64,000 nucleotides of DNA, from the NCBI GenBank assembly GCA_964426675.1, contig CAYRRM010000005.1, positions 1-64,000 on the forward strand, written 5' to 3'. Positions 52,560 to 60,003 of the stretch are shown here, one piece after another. A model generated the notes under the pieces. That model saw nothing but the letters and a program-made list of their open reading frames with translations. It was not told where the DNA came from and made no database searches. Position numbers and translations under genes: made by a program. The DNA is from DYMC01 sp035406705. GTDB lineage: Bacteria; Verrucomicrobiota; Lentisphaeria; Victivallales; GWF2-50-93. Positions within the stretch are counted from its first letter, which is position 1; each line of letters starts with the position of its first letter.

Positions 52560-53357
52560 TTATTTTTTGCAAAGAAAATTGCTAATTTTGTATGTGACTT
52601 TAAATTCTCCTTTAGGAGCAAGTTTAAATATTTTTCTCATTTCGATCGGAGTAAGTCTTGAATTTCCCGGATTAATGGCTCCTACGTTCTTTAAAGAGGA
52701 TAAGAATTGAATTATATTAGGATGTCTTTTTTCTACTGAATATGTTTCAAATTTCTGCTCAGGAAATATTGATAAAATTTTTTGAATTTCTTCTTCATCA
52801 TAGTGATTTGGTACTGGATATCTAACAGCTGCTAAATCAAAAATTTGCCTGAGTTCAATCAGTGACCCTCTAGTTATTATACTGAAACATAGGAAGCCAC
52901 CATTTTTTATTTTTATATAAATTTTTTCAATGAGATCTTTTAGATTTTCTGCCCATTGAAATGATAATCCTGATATTACAAGTCCACAATCATGTGGAAA
53001 CTCAAAATCAGCATTAAAATTTAAGAGTTCAAATTCAATCATCCATTTATCAGTATATCCGGTCATAGAAGCAATTTTTCTCCTGCAAATATATAACATT
53101 TCCTCTGATATATCGGTTATTAATATTTTTGTTCCCGTATAATTAGGTACTATTAGCTTTGTCAAAAAACCTGTTCCTGCACCAAGTTCTACAATCATAT
53201 TCGGTGTGAAATTTGGTGGAAGATTATTTTGCATAAAGTCAAAGAGCTTTTTGGCTGCATCTCGCTGAATTTTGGCTGCCCTTTCATATGAAAATGCAGC
53301 TTTGCTAAAGTTTCGCGCAACCTGTTCAGATAATATTTTGTTCTTTGAGAAAGTCAT
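52560..53357 (-). CDS. bioC: Malonyl-ACP O-methyltransferase
   Basis: A 265-residue class I SAM methyltransferase. The N-terminal VARNFSKAAFSYERAAKIQRDAA helix is the BioC hallmark, followed by motif I VELGAGTGFLTKL near residue 58, an acidic strand-2 end (TDIS) and SGLSFQWAENL near 130, also BioC-like. BioC methylates malonyl-ACP so that fatty acid synthesis can build pimeloyl-ACP methyl ester for biotin. Its start lies 32 bases inside the upstream BioH-like gene, so the two are one coupled unit. Confidence 0.88.
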   Translation of the reverse strand: MTFSKNKILSEQVARNFSKAAFSYERAAKIQRDAAKKLFDFMQNNLPPNFTPNMIVELGAGTGFLTKLIVPNYTGTKILITDISEEMLYICRRKIASMTGYTDKWMIEFELLNFNADFEFPHDCGLVISGLSFQWAENLKDLIEKIYIKIKNGGFLCFSIITRGSLIELRQIFDLAAVRYPVPNHYDEEEIQKILSIFPEQKFETYSVEKRHPNIIQFLSSLKNVGAINPGNSRLTPIEMRKIFKLAPKGEFKVTYKISNFLCKK

Positions 53358-54045
53358 GAATTAAAATTCTTATTTCATTATCTTTTGAAAATGGCAATGA
53401 ATGCCCGACATCTTCAATTAGAATATATTTTGACTTTTCTAAATATTTTGCAAGTTCTTCAGTAACAGATGGTTTTACTACTGTATCGTTGCTGCCTGCT
53501 AAAATTAGAGATGGAGTTTTTATTTTTTTTACTTCCGAGCGAAAATCACAAGTAAGTAAAAATTTTAACCCTTCTATCATTTTGGAAGGTGTGGGAATGA
53601 AGGATTTATTAAAAAGCAATCCTTTGAGATCCCCAAAATTAAGTTGGTAAAAATCGCGCAATACTTGTGCTGGACGTATTTTCATTGCTGTAATCATTGC
53701 GTTCAAAGCGAATATTTTTTGTCCATTTGGATTATCATTTGATTCTGTAAATTTAGCAAAACCACTTATTATTATAATGGCTTTTGGTAGTGGTGACATC
53801 ATTAGTGAAAGTCGCAGGGCAAATTGTGAACCAAGGGAATATCCAACAACAATATCGTATTCTTGTTGGGCGAATTTCAGAATTTCGTTCTCGACATTAT
53901 TAAAATTAAATCTAATATCAGGATTAAAAAAACCATAATCTACGATATTAACGGGCTTCAACTCTTCGGGAAAAAGATTGTTGCATAGTTTTATCTCTGG
54001 AGGCATAGCCCAGCCTGGAAAAAATATTGTCTTCAGTTTCATCAT
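53326..54045 (-). CDS. BioH/BioG-like alpha/beta hydrolase
   Basis: A 239-residue alpha/beta hydrolase. FPGWAMPPEIK near residue 10 matches the oxyanion region of BioH-like esterases; Ser70 in GYSLGS is the nucleophile; Asp in LAGSNDTVV and His in DVGHSLPF complete the triad. Overlapping bioC, it most likely cleaves pimeloyl-ACP methyl ester, ending the BioC-BioH route to pimeloyl-ACP. Gene symbol withheld because several non-homologous or divergent esterases (BioH, BioG, BioJ, BioK) fill this step. Other biotin genes are not in the window. Confidence 0.8.
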   Translation of the reverse strand: MMKLKTIFFPGWAMPPEIKLCNNLFPEELKPVNIVDYGFFNPDIRFNFNNVENEILKFAQQEYDIVVGYSLGSQFALRLSLMMSPLPKAIIIISGFAKFTESNDNPNGQKIFALNAMITAMKIRPAQVLRDFYQLNFGDLKGLLFNKSFIPTPSKMIEGLKFLLTCDFRSEVKKIKTPSLILAGSNDTVVKPSVTEELAKYLEKSKYILIEDVGHSLPFSKDNEIRILIHDFLKEQNII

Positions 54046-54260
54046 AATTATTCTCTGATTTCATTTTTCAAAAGAGTAGAAAAAGAAATAAAAAATCTAA
54101 TTCATAAAAGGAATTTTTCCATTTGTAAAATATGAAAATGTTAAAATTATGAAGAAAAATTAAGAATAAAAAAGATGTAGAAAAAAAAAGAATAGTAATT
54201 TTTTATTTGAATATCCTGTTTGATGATATAACGTTATGGATAAAAAAAGGGGGTAATTAT

Positions 54261-55244
54261 ATGAAAAGATTTTATTATTATTTTTTCTTTTCCGTAATCA
54301 TTTTCAACATTTCTGCACTTGATGTAATTGAGAAAATCCCTTCAGAAACAAGATTTTTTGCCAGGTTTGATCTGAAGACTTTGCGTCAAAATAGTTTTTA
54401 TATGAAACTTCAAGATCAGAATAAAGAACAATTAAACTTTTTTTCTGCGATTTTCGCATTAATGAGCGGAATTAATATTGATGATATAAATTTAGTTTAT
54501 CTTCTTGCAAAGGGGCAGGATGATGGTTTTATTCTACTTGATGGTAATTTCCATATTGATAGAATAAAACAGATAGTATCTATGAATAAAACTAATCAGG
54601 TTTTAAATCTTGAGAATGTTATTTTTGCAGCAGAGATTCCAGATAATAAGAATCATGATAAGAAGAATTTGGCCGTAATTATTGATAACAATACCATTCT
54701 GATCGGAAATCATGATCGGGTAGTGGAATTTATAAATGTAATTAATGGTAAAGGAACTTTGATGGATGAGAAGAGAATAAATGTATTAAAAGAGGAATAT
54801 TTAGAGCCTGCAATCTTTCATCTATCTGTTATTGAACTTCCATCTGAAATGCTTGAGAATCAGGTGCTGAAAAATTTTTCCGCGGCAGAACTTAAGGCCG
54901 ATCTGAATGATGGACTCCTTATAAATATAAAGATTTTTATGATTGATAGTCAGATTGCAAAAGCGACAGAACAGATAATTAATGGTGTTGTGGTCTATTT
55001 AAAAAGAGTTGAATTACAAGAGATTATGGATGAAACAGCAAAAATTTTGAAAAATGAAATCCTGGAAACAATTACGGCTCAGAGTAATGGAGATGAGGTT
55101 CTTTTGAAAACAAAAATAAAAGAGAATGCGCTTGAAAGAATTATAGAAATACAGAGAAAAAAAATACAAATTCCAGGAGCAACTCCTGCTCCTTCTCAAG
55201 AAAAAAAAGATAATAACGATGTTTTTGACACAGAAAAAAATTAG
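54261..55244 (+). CDS. Secreted protein of unknown function
   Basis: 327 residues from ATG 54261, chosen over the in-frame ATG at 54207 because GGGGG precedes it and a signal peptide (KRFYYYFFFSVIIFNISA) starts there. The mature part alternates strands and helices, with LDVIEKIPSETRFFARFDLK at the start and an FAAEIPDN strand near 145, somewhat like the repeats of DUF3352-type extracytoplasmic proteins. The last 30 residues are Pro/Lys/Asp-rich and look disordered. Single gene; function not assigned. It carries one dispersed palindrome at 54446. Confidence 0.65.
   Translation: MKRFYYYFFFSVIIFNISALDVIEKIPSETRFFARFDLKTLRQNSFYMKLQDQNKEQLNFFSAIFALMSGINIDDINLVYLLAKGQDDGFILLDGNFHIDRIKQIVSMNKTNQVLNLENVIFAAEIPDNKNHDKKNLAVIIDNNTILIGNHDRVVEFINVINGKGTLMDEKRINVLKEEYLEPAIFHLSVIELPSEMLENQVLKNFSAAELKADLNDGLLINIKIFMIDSQIAKATEQIINGVVVYLKRVELQEIMDETAKILKNEILETITAQSNGDEVLLKTKIKENALERIIEIQRKKIQIPGATPAPSQEKKDNNDVFDTEKN
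54446..54458. repeat. Dispersed palindrome TGCGA-TTT-TCGCA
   Basis: Inside the secreted unknown gene, read as Ala-Ile-Phe-Ala: the reverse complement of the common TGCGAAAATCGCA spelling. Confidence 0.8.
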
Positions 55245-55426
55245 TTATGTTATATTTATCAAGCAATTAACTTTAATTTAACTATTTTACATTCATCAGG
55301 TTGTGTAAGTATTACTTGTTTGATTAAATTTGCAAAAAAATTGTTCATAGTAGGGAGGTAGAAGAGGGTTTTGTTAAAAATAATGGTATAGGGGGATAAA
55401 AAAACTTGGTATTGGATAGCTTTGTT

Positions 55427-56209
55427 TTATTCTTTCTTATCTTTTTCTTCTTGAATTTTTGGTAATCTTATTTTCATTCCGATATATAAGGGACTATCTT
55501 CAGATTGAAGGATATCCTTATTTTCAAGATATATATTTTTTACATATTTAACGGAGCCATAAATCTTTCTTGAAATTTTACTTAAATTGTCACCAGGTTC
55601 TATGATATAAAAGGAAGGGGTTGGATTAGTATCTTTATTAAGAGTAAGGTTTTCGTTTTTTGCCCTGGAATTATTTGTAATTAACTCAGTTTTTGAGATT
55701 TTTAGTAGAATTTCATTTTCTCTTTTTAGTTTTGTAATATAGTCTATTAGTTCTTTTTTTTCTTGTTCATATTCTGAAATTTTTTCAGATATTTTATTAT
55801 TGTTTTTTTTTAATAGTTCCTCTAATAATTTTTGTTCGACAGAGATTATGAGAGCTGATATATCATCTTTATCAGAAGAATCTGGTGCTATTTCGAGATA
55901 TCTGTTGTAATGATAGAGGGCTTTTATCGGAGAATTGAGTTTCTCATGGTATAGAAACGCAAGTTCAAGATGTGTTTTCAAAGACATTGGATTTAAATTT
56001 AAAAAATCATTGAAGAGTCTTTCTGATTCTCGATAATTTCCATTATTTTTTTCATTTATTGCCTTTATAAATAAGGGATGTCGAGTCTCGTCAGTTTCAT
56101 TTTGATAACAGGATAAGATTTGTAATAAAAAAAACAATATTAGTAGAAAAAAAAATTTTTTAAAGATAAAAATTTTATTTGTTTTTTTGGAGATATAATG
56201 TATATTCAC
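55427..56209 (-). CDS. TPR-LysM lipoprotein or secreted protein
   Basis: A 260-residue protein. A basic start and a hydrophobic segment (about 18-34) end in ILSC, a possible lipobox with Cys34. Residues 45-110 are a TPR-like helical repeat (SERLFNDFLNLNP, LNSPIKALYHYNRYLEIAP). Residues 125-175 are a charged coiled coil. Residues about 205-255 are a LysM domain (YIIEPGDNLSKISRKIYG). LysM binds peptidoglycan, so this is probably an envelope-linked scaffold. It is separated from the DivIC-like gene by the oppositely oriented tRNA. Confidence 0.8.
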   Translation of the reverse strand: MNIHYISKKTNKIFIFKKFFFLLILFFLLQILSCYQNETDETRHPLFIKAINEKNNGNYRESERLFNDFLNLNPMSLKTHLELAFLYHEKLNSPIKALYHYNRYLEIAPDSSDKDDISALIISVEQKLLEELLKKNNNKISEKISEYEQEKKELIDYITKLKRENEILLKISKTELITNNSRAKNENLTLNKDTNPTPSFYIIEPGDNLSKISRKIYGSVKYVKNIYLENKDILQSEDSPLYIGMKIRLPKIQEEKDKKE

Positions 56210-56225
56210 GTTTCGTTCTTTTTGA

Positions 56226-56301
56226 GGGTCCGTAGCTCAGCGGTTAGAGCAGGTGACTCATAATCACCGGGTCGTAGGTTCGATCCCTACCGGGCCCACC
56301 A
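56226..56301 (+). tRNA. tRNA with CAT anticodon (Met or lysidine Ile2)
   Basis: 76 bases with CCA encoded. Acceptor stem GGGTCCG/CGGGCCC (one T-G pair), D arm AGCTCAGCGGTTAGAGC, anticodon stem GGTGA/TCACC with loop CTCATAA (anticodon 56259-56261), T arm GTAGGTTCGATCCCTAC. The short D loop and the GGTTAGAGCAGG/GACTCATAATC stretch look somewhat more like tRNA-Ile(CAU) than elongator tRNA-Met, but identity cannot be fixed by eye. The gene runs opposite to its neighbours, and its 3' half overlaps the end of the DivIC-like frame. Confidence 0.95.
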
Positions 56302-56596
56302 ATTTAGAAAGTTCTTCTTGGTTATAAGTATATATTATTTCATTTTCTCTGCAGAATCCGTATTTTTCTCTTGCAAATTTTTCTACTATTTCGGGATCAC
56401 TAACGAGCCCACTTAATTGTTCTCTTAATTTTAAAATTTCAACTTTTTTTTCGGCGAGTTCAGCTTCGAGCTCTATTATTTTTTTTTCATAATTTTTCAG
56501 CTTCTTGTATTTCGGGATAAATATAGCAGTTGATATAATGATCAGGATGAGAGAAAACAGACATATTAACCATATTAGTAATTTGTGAAAATTCAT
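56264..56596 (-). CDS. FtsB/DivIC-like septum formation initiator
   Basis: A 110-residue protein with one membrane segment (about 8-28), a coiled coil (about 33-65, KKLKNYEKKIIELEAELAEK) and a short region with EKFAREKYGF near 75, typical of FtsB/DivIC. These bitopic proteins link FtsL and FtsQ in the divisome. The frame has no stop until 56264, so the last dozen residues (ending GPVGIEPTTR) are read antisense through the tRNA. Such tails are a known product of reading across a tRNA and may not be functional. Confidence 0.8.
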   Translation of the reverse strand: MNFHKLLIWLICLFSLILIIISTAIFIPKYKKLKNYEKKIIELEAELAEKKVEILKLREQLSGLVSDPEIVEKFAREKYGFCRENEIIYTYNQEELSKLVGPVGIEPTTR

Positions 56597-56669
56597 ATAT
56601 TTATAAAAATACAGGAAAAATTTTTATGTTTAGGTAAAGTAGATCTGAAAATTGATTGATGAGGAGAAA

Positions 56670-56879
56670 TTATTCCTCCTCCTCATCATCATCAAAGATA
56701 TCTTCCTCCTCCTCTTCTTCTTCAAAAAAACCATCATTAAGTTCCTCTTCGTCCTCGTCTCCAAAATTACTCCTGCCGAGAGTGATGATTGCCCCACATT
56801 CTGGGCAATGTCCGTCCTCAGCTTCTACTTCACTTGCTGAAATTTCTGCCCCGCAATAAGTGCATGTGATGATTGGCAT
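56670..56879 (-). CDS. Small zinc-ribbon protein with acidic tail
   Basis: A 69-residue protein: CTYCGAE near residues 5-11 and CPECGA near 24-29 make a four-Cys zinc ribbon, followed by a nearly unbroken run of Glu and Asp to the end. A GGAG-like site precedes the ATG. It follows rho by 29 bases and probably shares its transcript. The acidic tail suggests interaction with a basic partner or mimicry of nucleic acid; the role is unknown. Confidence 0.75.
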   Translation of the reverse strand: MPIITCTYCGAEISASEVEAEDGHCPECGAIITLGRSNFGDEDEEELNDGFFEEEEEEEDIFDDDEEEE

Positions 56880-56908
56880 ATTTTCTCCTTTTTTTATTAT
56901 TATTATTT

Positions 56909-58417
56909 TTACACTTGAAGTGTCATTAAAAATTCAATATTTGTTTTTATCTTTTTTAATTTTCCAATAAGAAGTTCCATTGCCTCAAGAGGAGGGACCC
57001 CATTCATAGCTTTCCTGAGCCCCCAAACTCTTTGTAATTCATCTGGATGCAATAGTAACTCTTCTTTTCTAGTGCCACTTTTTTCGATATTTATAGCAGG
57101 GTATATTCGTTTGTCAACCAGATGACGATCAAGATGGAGTTCCATATTTCCTGTCCCTTTAAATTCTTCAAAAATAACTTCATCCATTCTGCTACCGGTA
57201 TCTATAAGAGCAGTAGCTATGATAGTAAGACTCCCTCCTGATTCAATGTTTCTTGCTGCTCCAAAAAATCTCTTTGGCTTATGTAATGCATTTGCATCAA
57301 CGCCACCAGAAAGAATTTTTCCACTATGTGGTTGTAACGTATTATAAGCTCTTGCAAGACGGGTAATACTATCGAGAAGGATTACGACATCTTTTTTGTA
57401 TTCAACAAGTCTTTTTGCCTTTTCTATAACCATTTCTGCTACTTGAACGTGTCTATCTGGAGGTTCATCGAAAGTAGAGCTTACGACTTCAGCTTTCACA
57501 GATCTCTTCATATCGGTTACTTCTTCGGGCCTTTCATCTATTAGAAGGACTATGAGAATTACTTCCGGATTATTTTTTGTAATACTATTTGCTATTTTTT
57601 GCAATAGTACGGTTTTCCCTGTTCTCGGTGGAGCAACGATAAGGCCACGTTGTCCTTTTCCTATTGGAGTGATAAGGTCTACAACGCGCGTGCAAATTTC
57701 TTCTGGTTCTCTTTCAAGAATAAGTCGTTCTGTTGGGAAATATGGTGTAAGGTTTTCAAATGGTATTATCTGCTTTTTCTTTTCTGGTAGATCCATATTG
57801 ATCGATTCTACTTTTAACATAGCAAAAAAACGTTCCTTATCTCGTGGGGGTCTTATTTGTCCAGAAACGAAATCGCCTGTTTTAAGTGAAAAACGTTTTA
57901 TCTGAGATGGACTCAAGTATATATCATCAGGGCATGGCAGATAACAGAAATTGGAAGAGCGCAGAAAACCATATCCATCTGATAGAATTTCAAGATATCC
58001 ACTGCCATACATTATGCCATTTTTTTCAGCATTTGCCTTTAAAATCTCGAAGATCAAGTCCCTTTTTTCCAGTGCCCCTATACCTTCTATACCAAGTTCT
58101 GCTCCCATCTTCGCTAATTCTTCCATTGATTTTTCCTGAAGTTCAGTAATATTCAGGCTTTGTGCTACTTTATCCTTTTGAATTTGTTGGGAAGACAAAT
58201 TTTGAGGAGATTTATTTTCAGGGGTAGTAGATGATTCCATGGTTTTATCTTGTTCCCTTTCTTTTTGATATTCATCCTGGCCATTGTTATTGAATTTGTT
58301 GCGAGGATAGAATTTTCTTGATCTTTTATAGTTATTATCATTCTGACTCTGTTCTGGATTGGCAGATTCAAGAGATTCCTGTTTTGCTATCATTTCATTA
58401 TTAAATTCTTCTGACAT
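56909..58417 (-). CDS. rho: Transcription termination factor Rho
   Basis: A 502-residue hexameric RNA helicase. The N-terminal 85 residues are a polar, Asn/Gln/Lys-rich extension. The Rho N-domain (about 88-125) is followed by the cold-shock-like RNA-binding domain with DGYGFLRS and DDIYLSPSQIKRF. The ATPase core has Walker A APPRTGKTVLLQ near 265, the VLLIDERPEEVTDM motif, the Q-loop region near 370 and the R-loop. It stops transcription at rut-type sites. GGAGG lies before the ATG. It is 19 bases after coaE; coaE-rho adjacency is also known in chlamydiae. Confidence 0.97.
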   Translation of the reverse strand: MSEEFNNEMIAKQESLESANPEQSQNDNNYKRSRKFYPRNKFNNNGQDEYQKEREQDKTMESSTTPENKSPQNLSSQQIQKDKVAQSLNITELQEKSMEELAKMGAELGIEGIGALEKRDLIFEILKANAEKNGIMYGSGYLEILSDGYGFLRSSNFCYLPCPDDIYLSPSQIKRFSLKTGDFVSGQIRPPRDKERFFAMLKVESINMDLPEKKKQIIPFENLTPYFPTERLILEREPEEICTRVVDLITPIGKGQRGLIVAPPRTGKTVLLQKIANSITKNNPEVILIVLLIDERPEEVTDMKRSVKAEVVSSTFDEPPDRHVQVAEMVIEKAKRLVEYKKDVVILLDSITRLARAYNTLQPHSGKILSGGVDANALHKPKRFFGAARNIESGGSLTIIATALIDTGSRMDEVIFEEFKGTGNMELHLDRHLVDKRIYPAINIEKSGTRKEELLLHPDELQRVWGLRKAMNGVPPLEAMELLIGKLKKIKTNIEFLMTLQV

Positions 58418-58436
58418 TTTTTTGCCTCCATTTACT

Positions 58437-59009
58437 TTATTTTTTTAGATATTTTAATATTTTTTTACATTGAATTTTCAGGTTGTCAAAGGAACTGCTG
58501 TTTATTACTCCAAAATCTGCCATTTCGAGTTTTTTTTCAGGTGGCATTTGAGATTCTAAGCGTAGAATTATTTCATTCATTGACAATCCTCTACTGATTA
58601 GATGATTAATAACGAGATTTTTGGGTGCCCAAACTGAAATTATTTTATCAAATCTGGAACTCCAATTCACCTCATAAAGTAAAGGGACTTCACATACAAC
58701 ATTTTTATTGGATTTTATATAATTTGTCATTGCCTCCAAAACAATAGGATGAATGATTGATTCAAGCCATTTTTTTTCATTTTTGTCTGAGAAAATCAGG
58801 TCTGCGATTTTTTTTTTATCAGGTATGTTATTATTTAGAAAGTCTCGTCCCCATCTTTCTTTTATTTTTTCAGAAAATAAAGTATTTTTTGTAGAATAAA
58901 GCTCTGCACAAAATGAATCACAATCAAAAAGGCAAAAGGCTTCTTCTTTTAATATATTTGCAACAGTTGTTTTACCACAGGCTATTCCGCCCGTTAGGCC
59001 AATAATCAT
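58437..59009 (-). CDS. coaE: Dephospho-CoA kinase
   Basis: A 190-residue P-loop kinase. GGIACGKT at 7-14 binds ATP, CDSF near 30 provides the catalytic Asp, and EVPLLYE near 105 with a following VWAP-like strand matches CoaE. It performs the last step of coenzyme A synthesis. First gene of the coaE-rho-zinc ribbon set on the minus strand. Confidence 0.93.
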   Translation of the reverse strand: MIIGLTGGIACGKTTVANILKEEAFCLFDCDSFCAELYSTKNTLFSEKIKERWGRDFLNNNIPDKKKIADLIFSDKNEKKWLESIIHPIVLEAMTNYIKSNKNVVCEVPLLYEVNWSSRFDKIISVWAPKNLVINHLISRGLSMNEIILRLESQMPPEKKLEMADFGVINSSSFDNLKIQCKKILKYLKK

Positions 59010-59245
59010 AAATTTGGTAAAATTTTACTTTGTTTTGAGATTTAAGAGGAAAAAACATGAAAAATTACATAAAAACTTAAAGTGACAGTAAAATAAAATT
59101 ATAAGATTCTGAAATTCAAGCTATTATACCTAAAGTTTTAAAATTCTCAGAGAAAAAACTAATTTTATAATGAATTTATCATTTATCAAAATATGATGTA
59201 TCTTAACTTAACAAAAATAAAAAGCAAATAAAAAAATAAAAAAAA
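59010..59245. other. Divergent intergenic region
   Basis: Very AT-rich spacer between coaE (minus) and the Nudix gene (plus). I see no RNA gene, repeat or clear operator. Confidence 0.4.
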
Positions 59246-59839
59246 ATGAATAAATTAAAACAAAAACTTAAAAAAAAAGTGTTATTTAAAGGAAATTGGC
59301 TTTCTTTGGAACAAATTTTATATCTGGATAAAAGTGAAAAAGAAAGATCGTGGGAATCTGTTTCAAGACGATATGGAAAAGGGGCTGTTCTAATAATTCC
59401 ATTGATGAAGCCTTCAAATCAATTGGTATTGATACGGCAGTTTCGTCCTCCCACAGGTGGCTATGTAATTGAATTTCCAGCAGGTCTTATTGATGATGGA
59501 GAGAGTCCTCATGATAGCGTATTAAGAGAATTACGTGAAGAGTGTGGATTAAAAGGGAAAATTATAAGAGTGACAAATCAGTTTTTTAGTTCTCCTGGTC
59601 TCAGTTCGGAAACTGTTGCTATTGCATTGGTTTATATAGACGAAAAACACAAAGAATCATTTGTTAATACAGATTTTGATGATTCCGAAGATATAGAAAC
59701 TTTTTTCGTTCCATTTGAAGATATCCCGAAATTTTTGGCTGAAAGAGAAGAAAAAGGCGACAGAGTTGATGCAAAACTTGCGACTGCGTCATTATTTATA
59801 GAACTTATTACTTCGTTTAATTCGAAGTTTTTTACCTAA
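59246..59839 (+). CDS. Nudix hydrolase, ADP-ribose pyrophosphatase type
   Basis: A 197-residue protein. The Nudix box runs from Gly80 to Leu102 (G-x5-E-x7-RELREE-x-G-L), preceded by LIRQFRPP and VIEFPAGLID and followed by FFSSPGLSSE, which marks the ADP-ribose pyrophosphatase (NudF-like) subgroup. It should split ADP-ribose to AMP and ribose-5-phosphate. It could work with the macrodomain protein at 30372-30872 in ADP-ribose turnover, but they are not linked in an operon. Confidence 0.9.
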   Translation: MNKLKQKLKKKVLFKGNWLSLEQILYLDKSEKERSWESVSRRYGKGAVLIIPLMKPSNQLVLIRQFRPPTGGYVIEFPAGLIDDGESPHDSVLRELREECGLKGKIIRVTNQFFSSPGLSSETVAIALVYIDEKHKESFVNTDFDDSEDIETFFVPFEDIPKFLAEREEKGDRVDAKLATASLFIELITSFNSKFFT

Positions 59840-60003
59840 ATAGAGAAAAATTAATTTCTTTTCTATTTTCTGTATTCTCTTGAAATATAACTGCTTGACT
59901 GGAAAAACCTTGATAAAAAAATCTTCTTAACAATTTTTTTTATTGATAAAAAGTCCTAAAATGCTAAATTACTTCTTCCTTGAATTATTAAGAGGTTTTT
60001 ATT

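Noticed and set aside
53536..53550. AGCGAAAATCACA as a further palindrome copy
   Set aside because: Two mismatches to the fixed bases; too weak to count.
56656..56859. Plus-strand open frame rich in Ser
   Set aside because: It is the antisense shadow of the Glu/Asp-rich tail of the zinc-ribbon gene.
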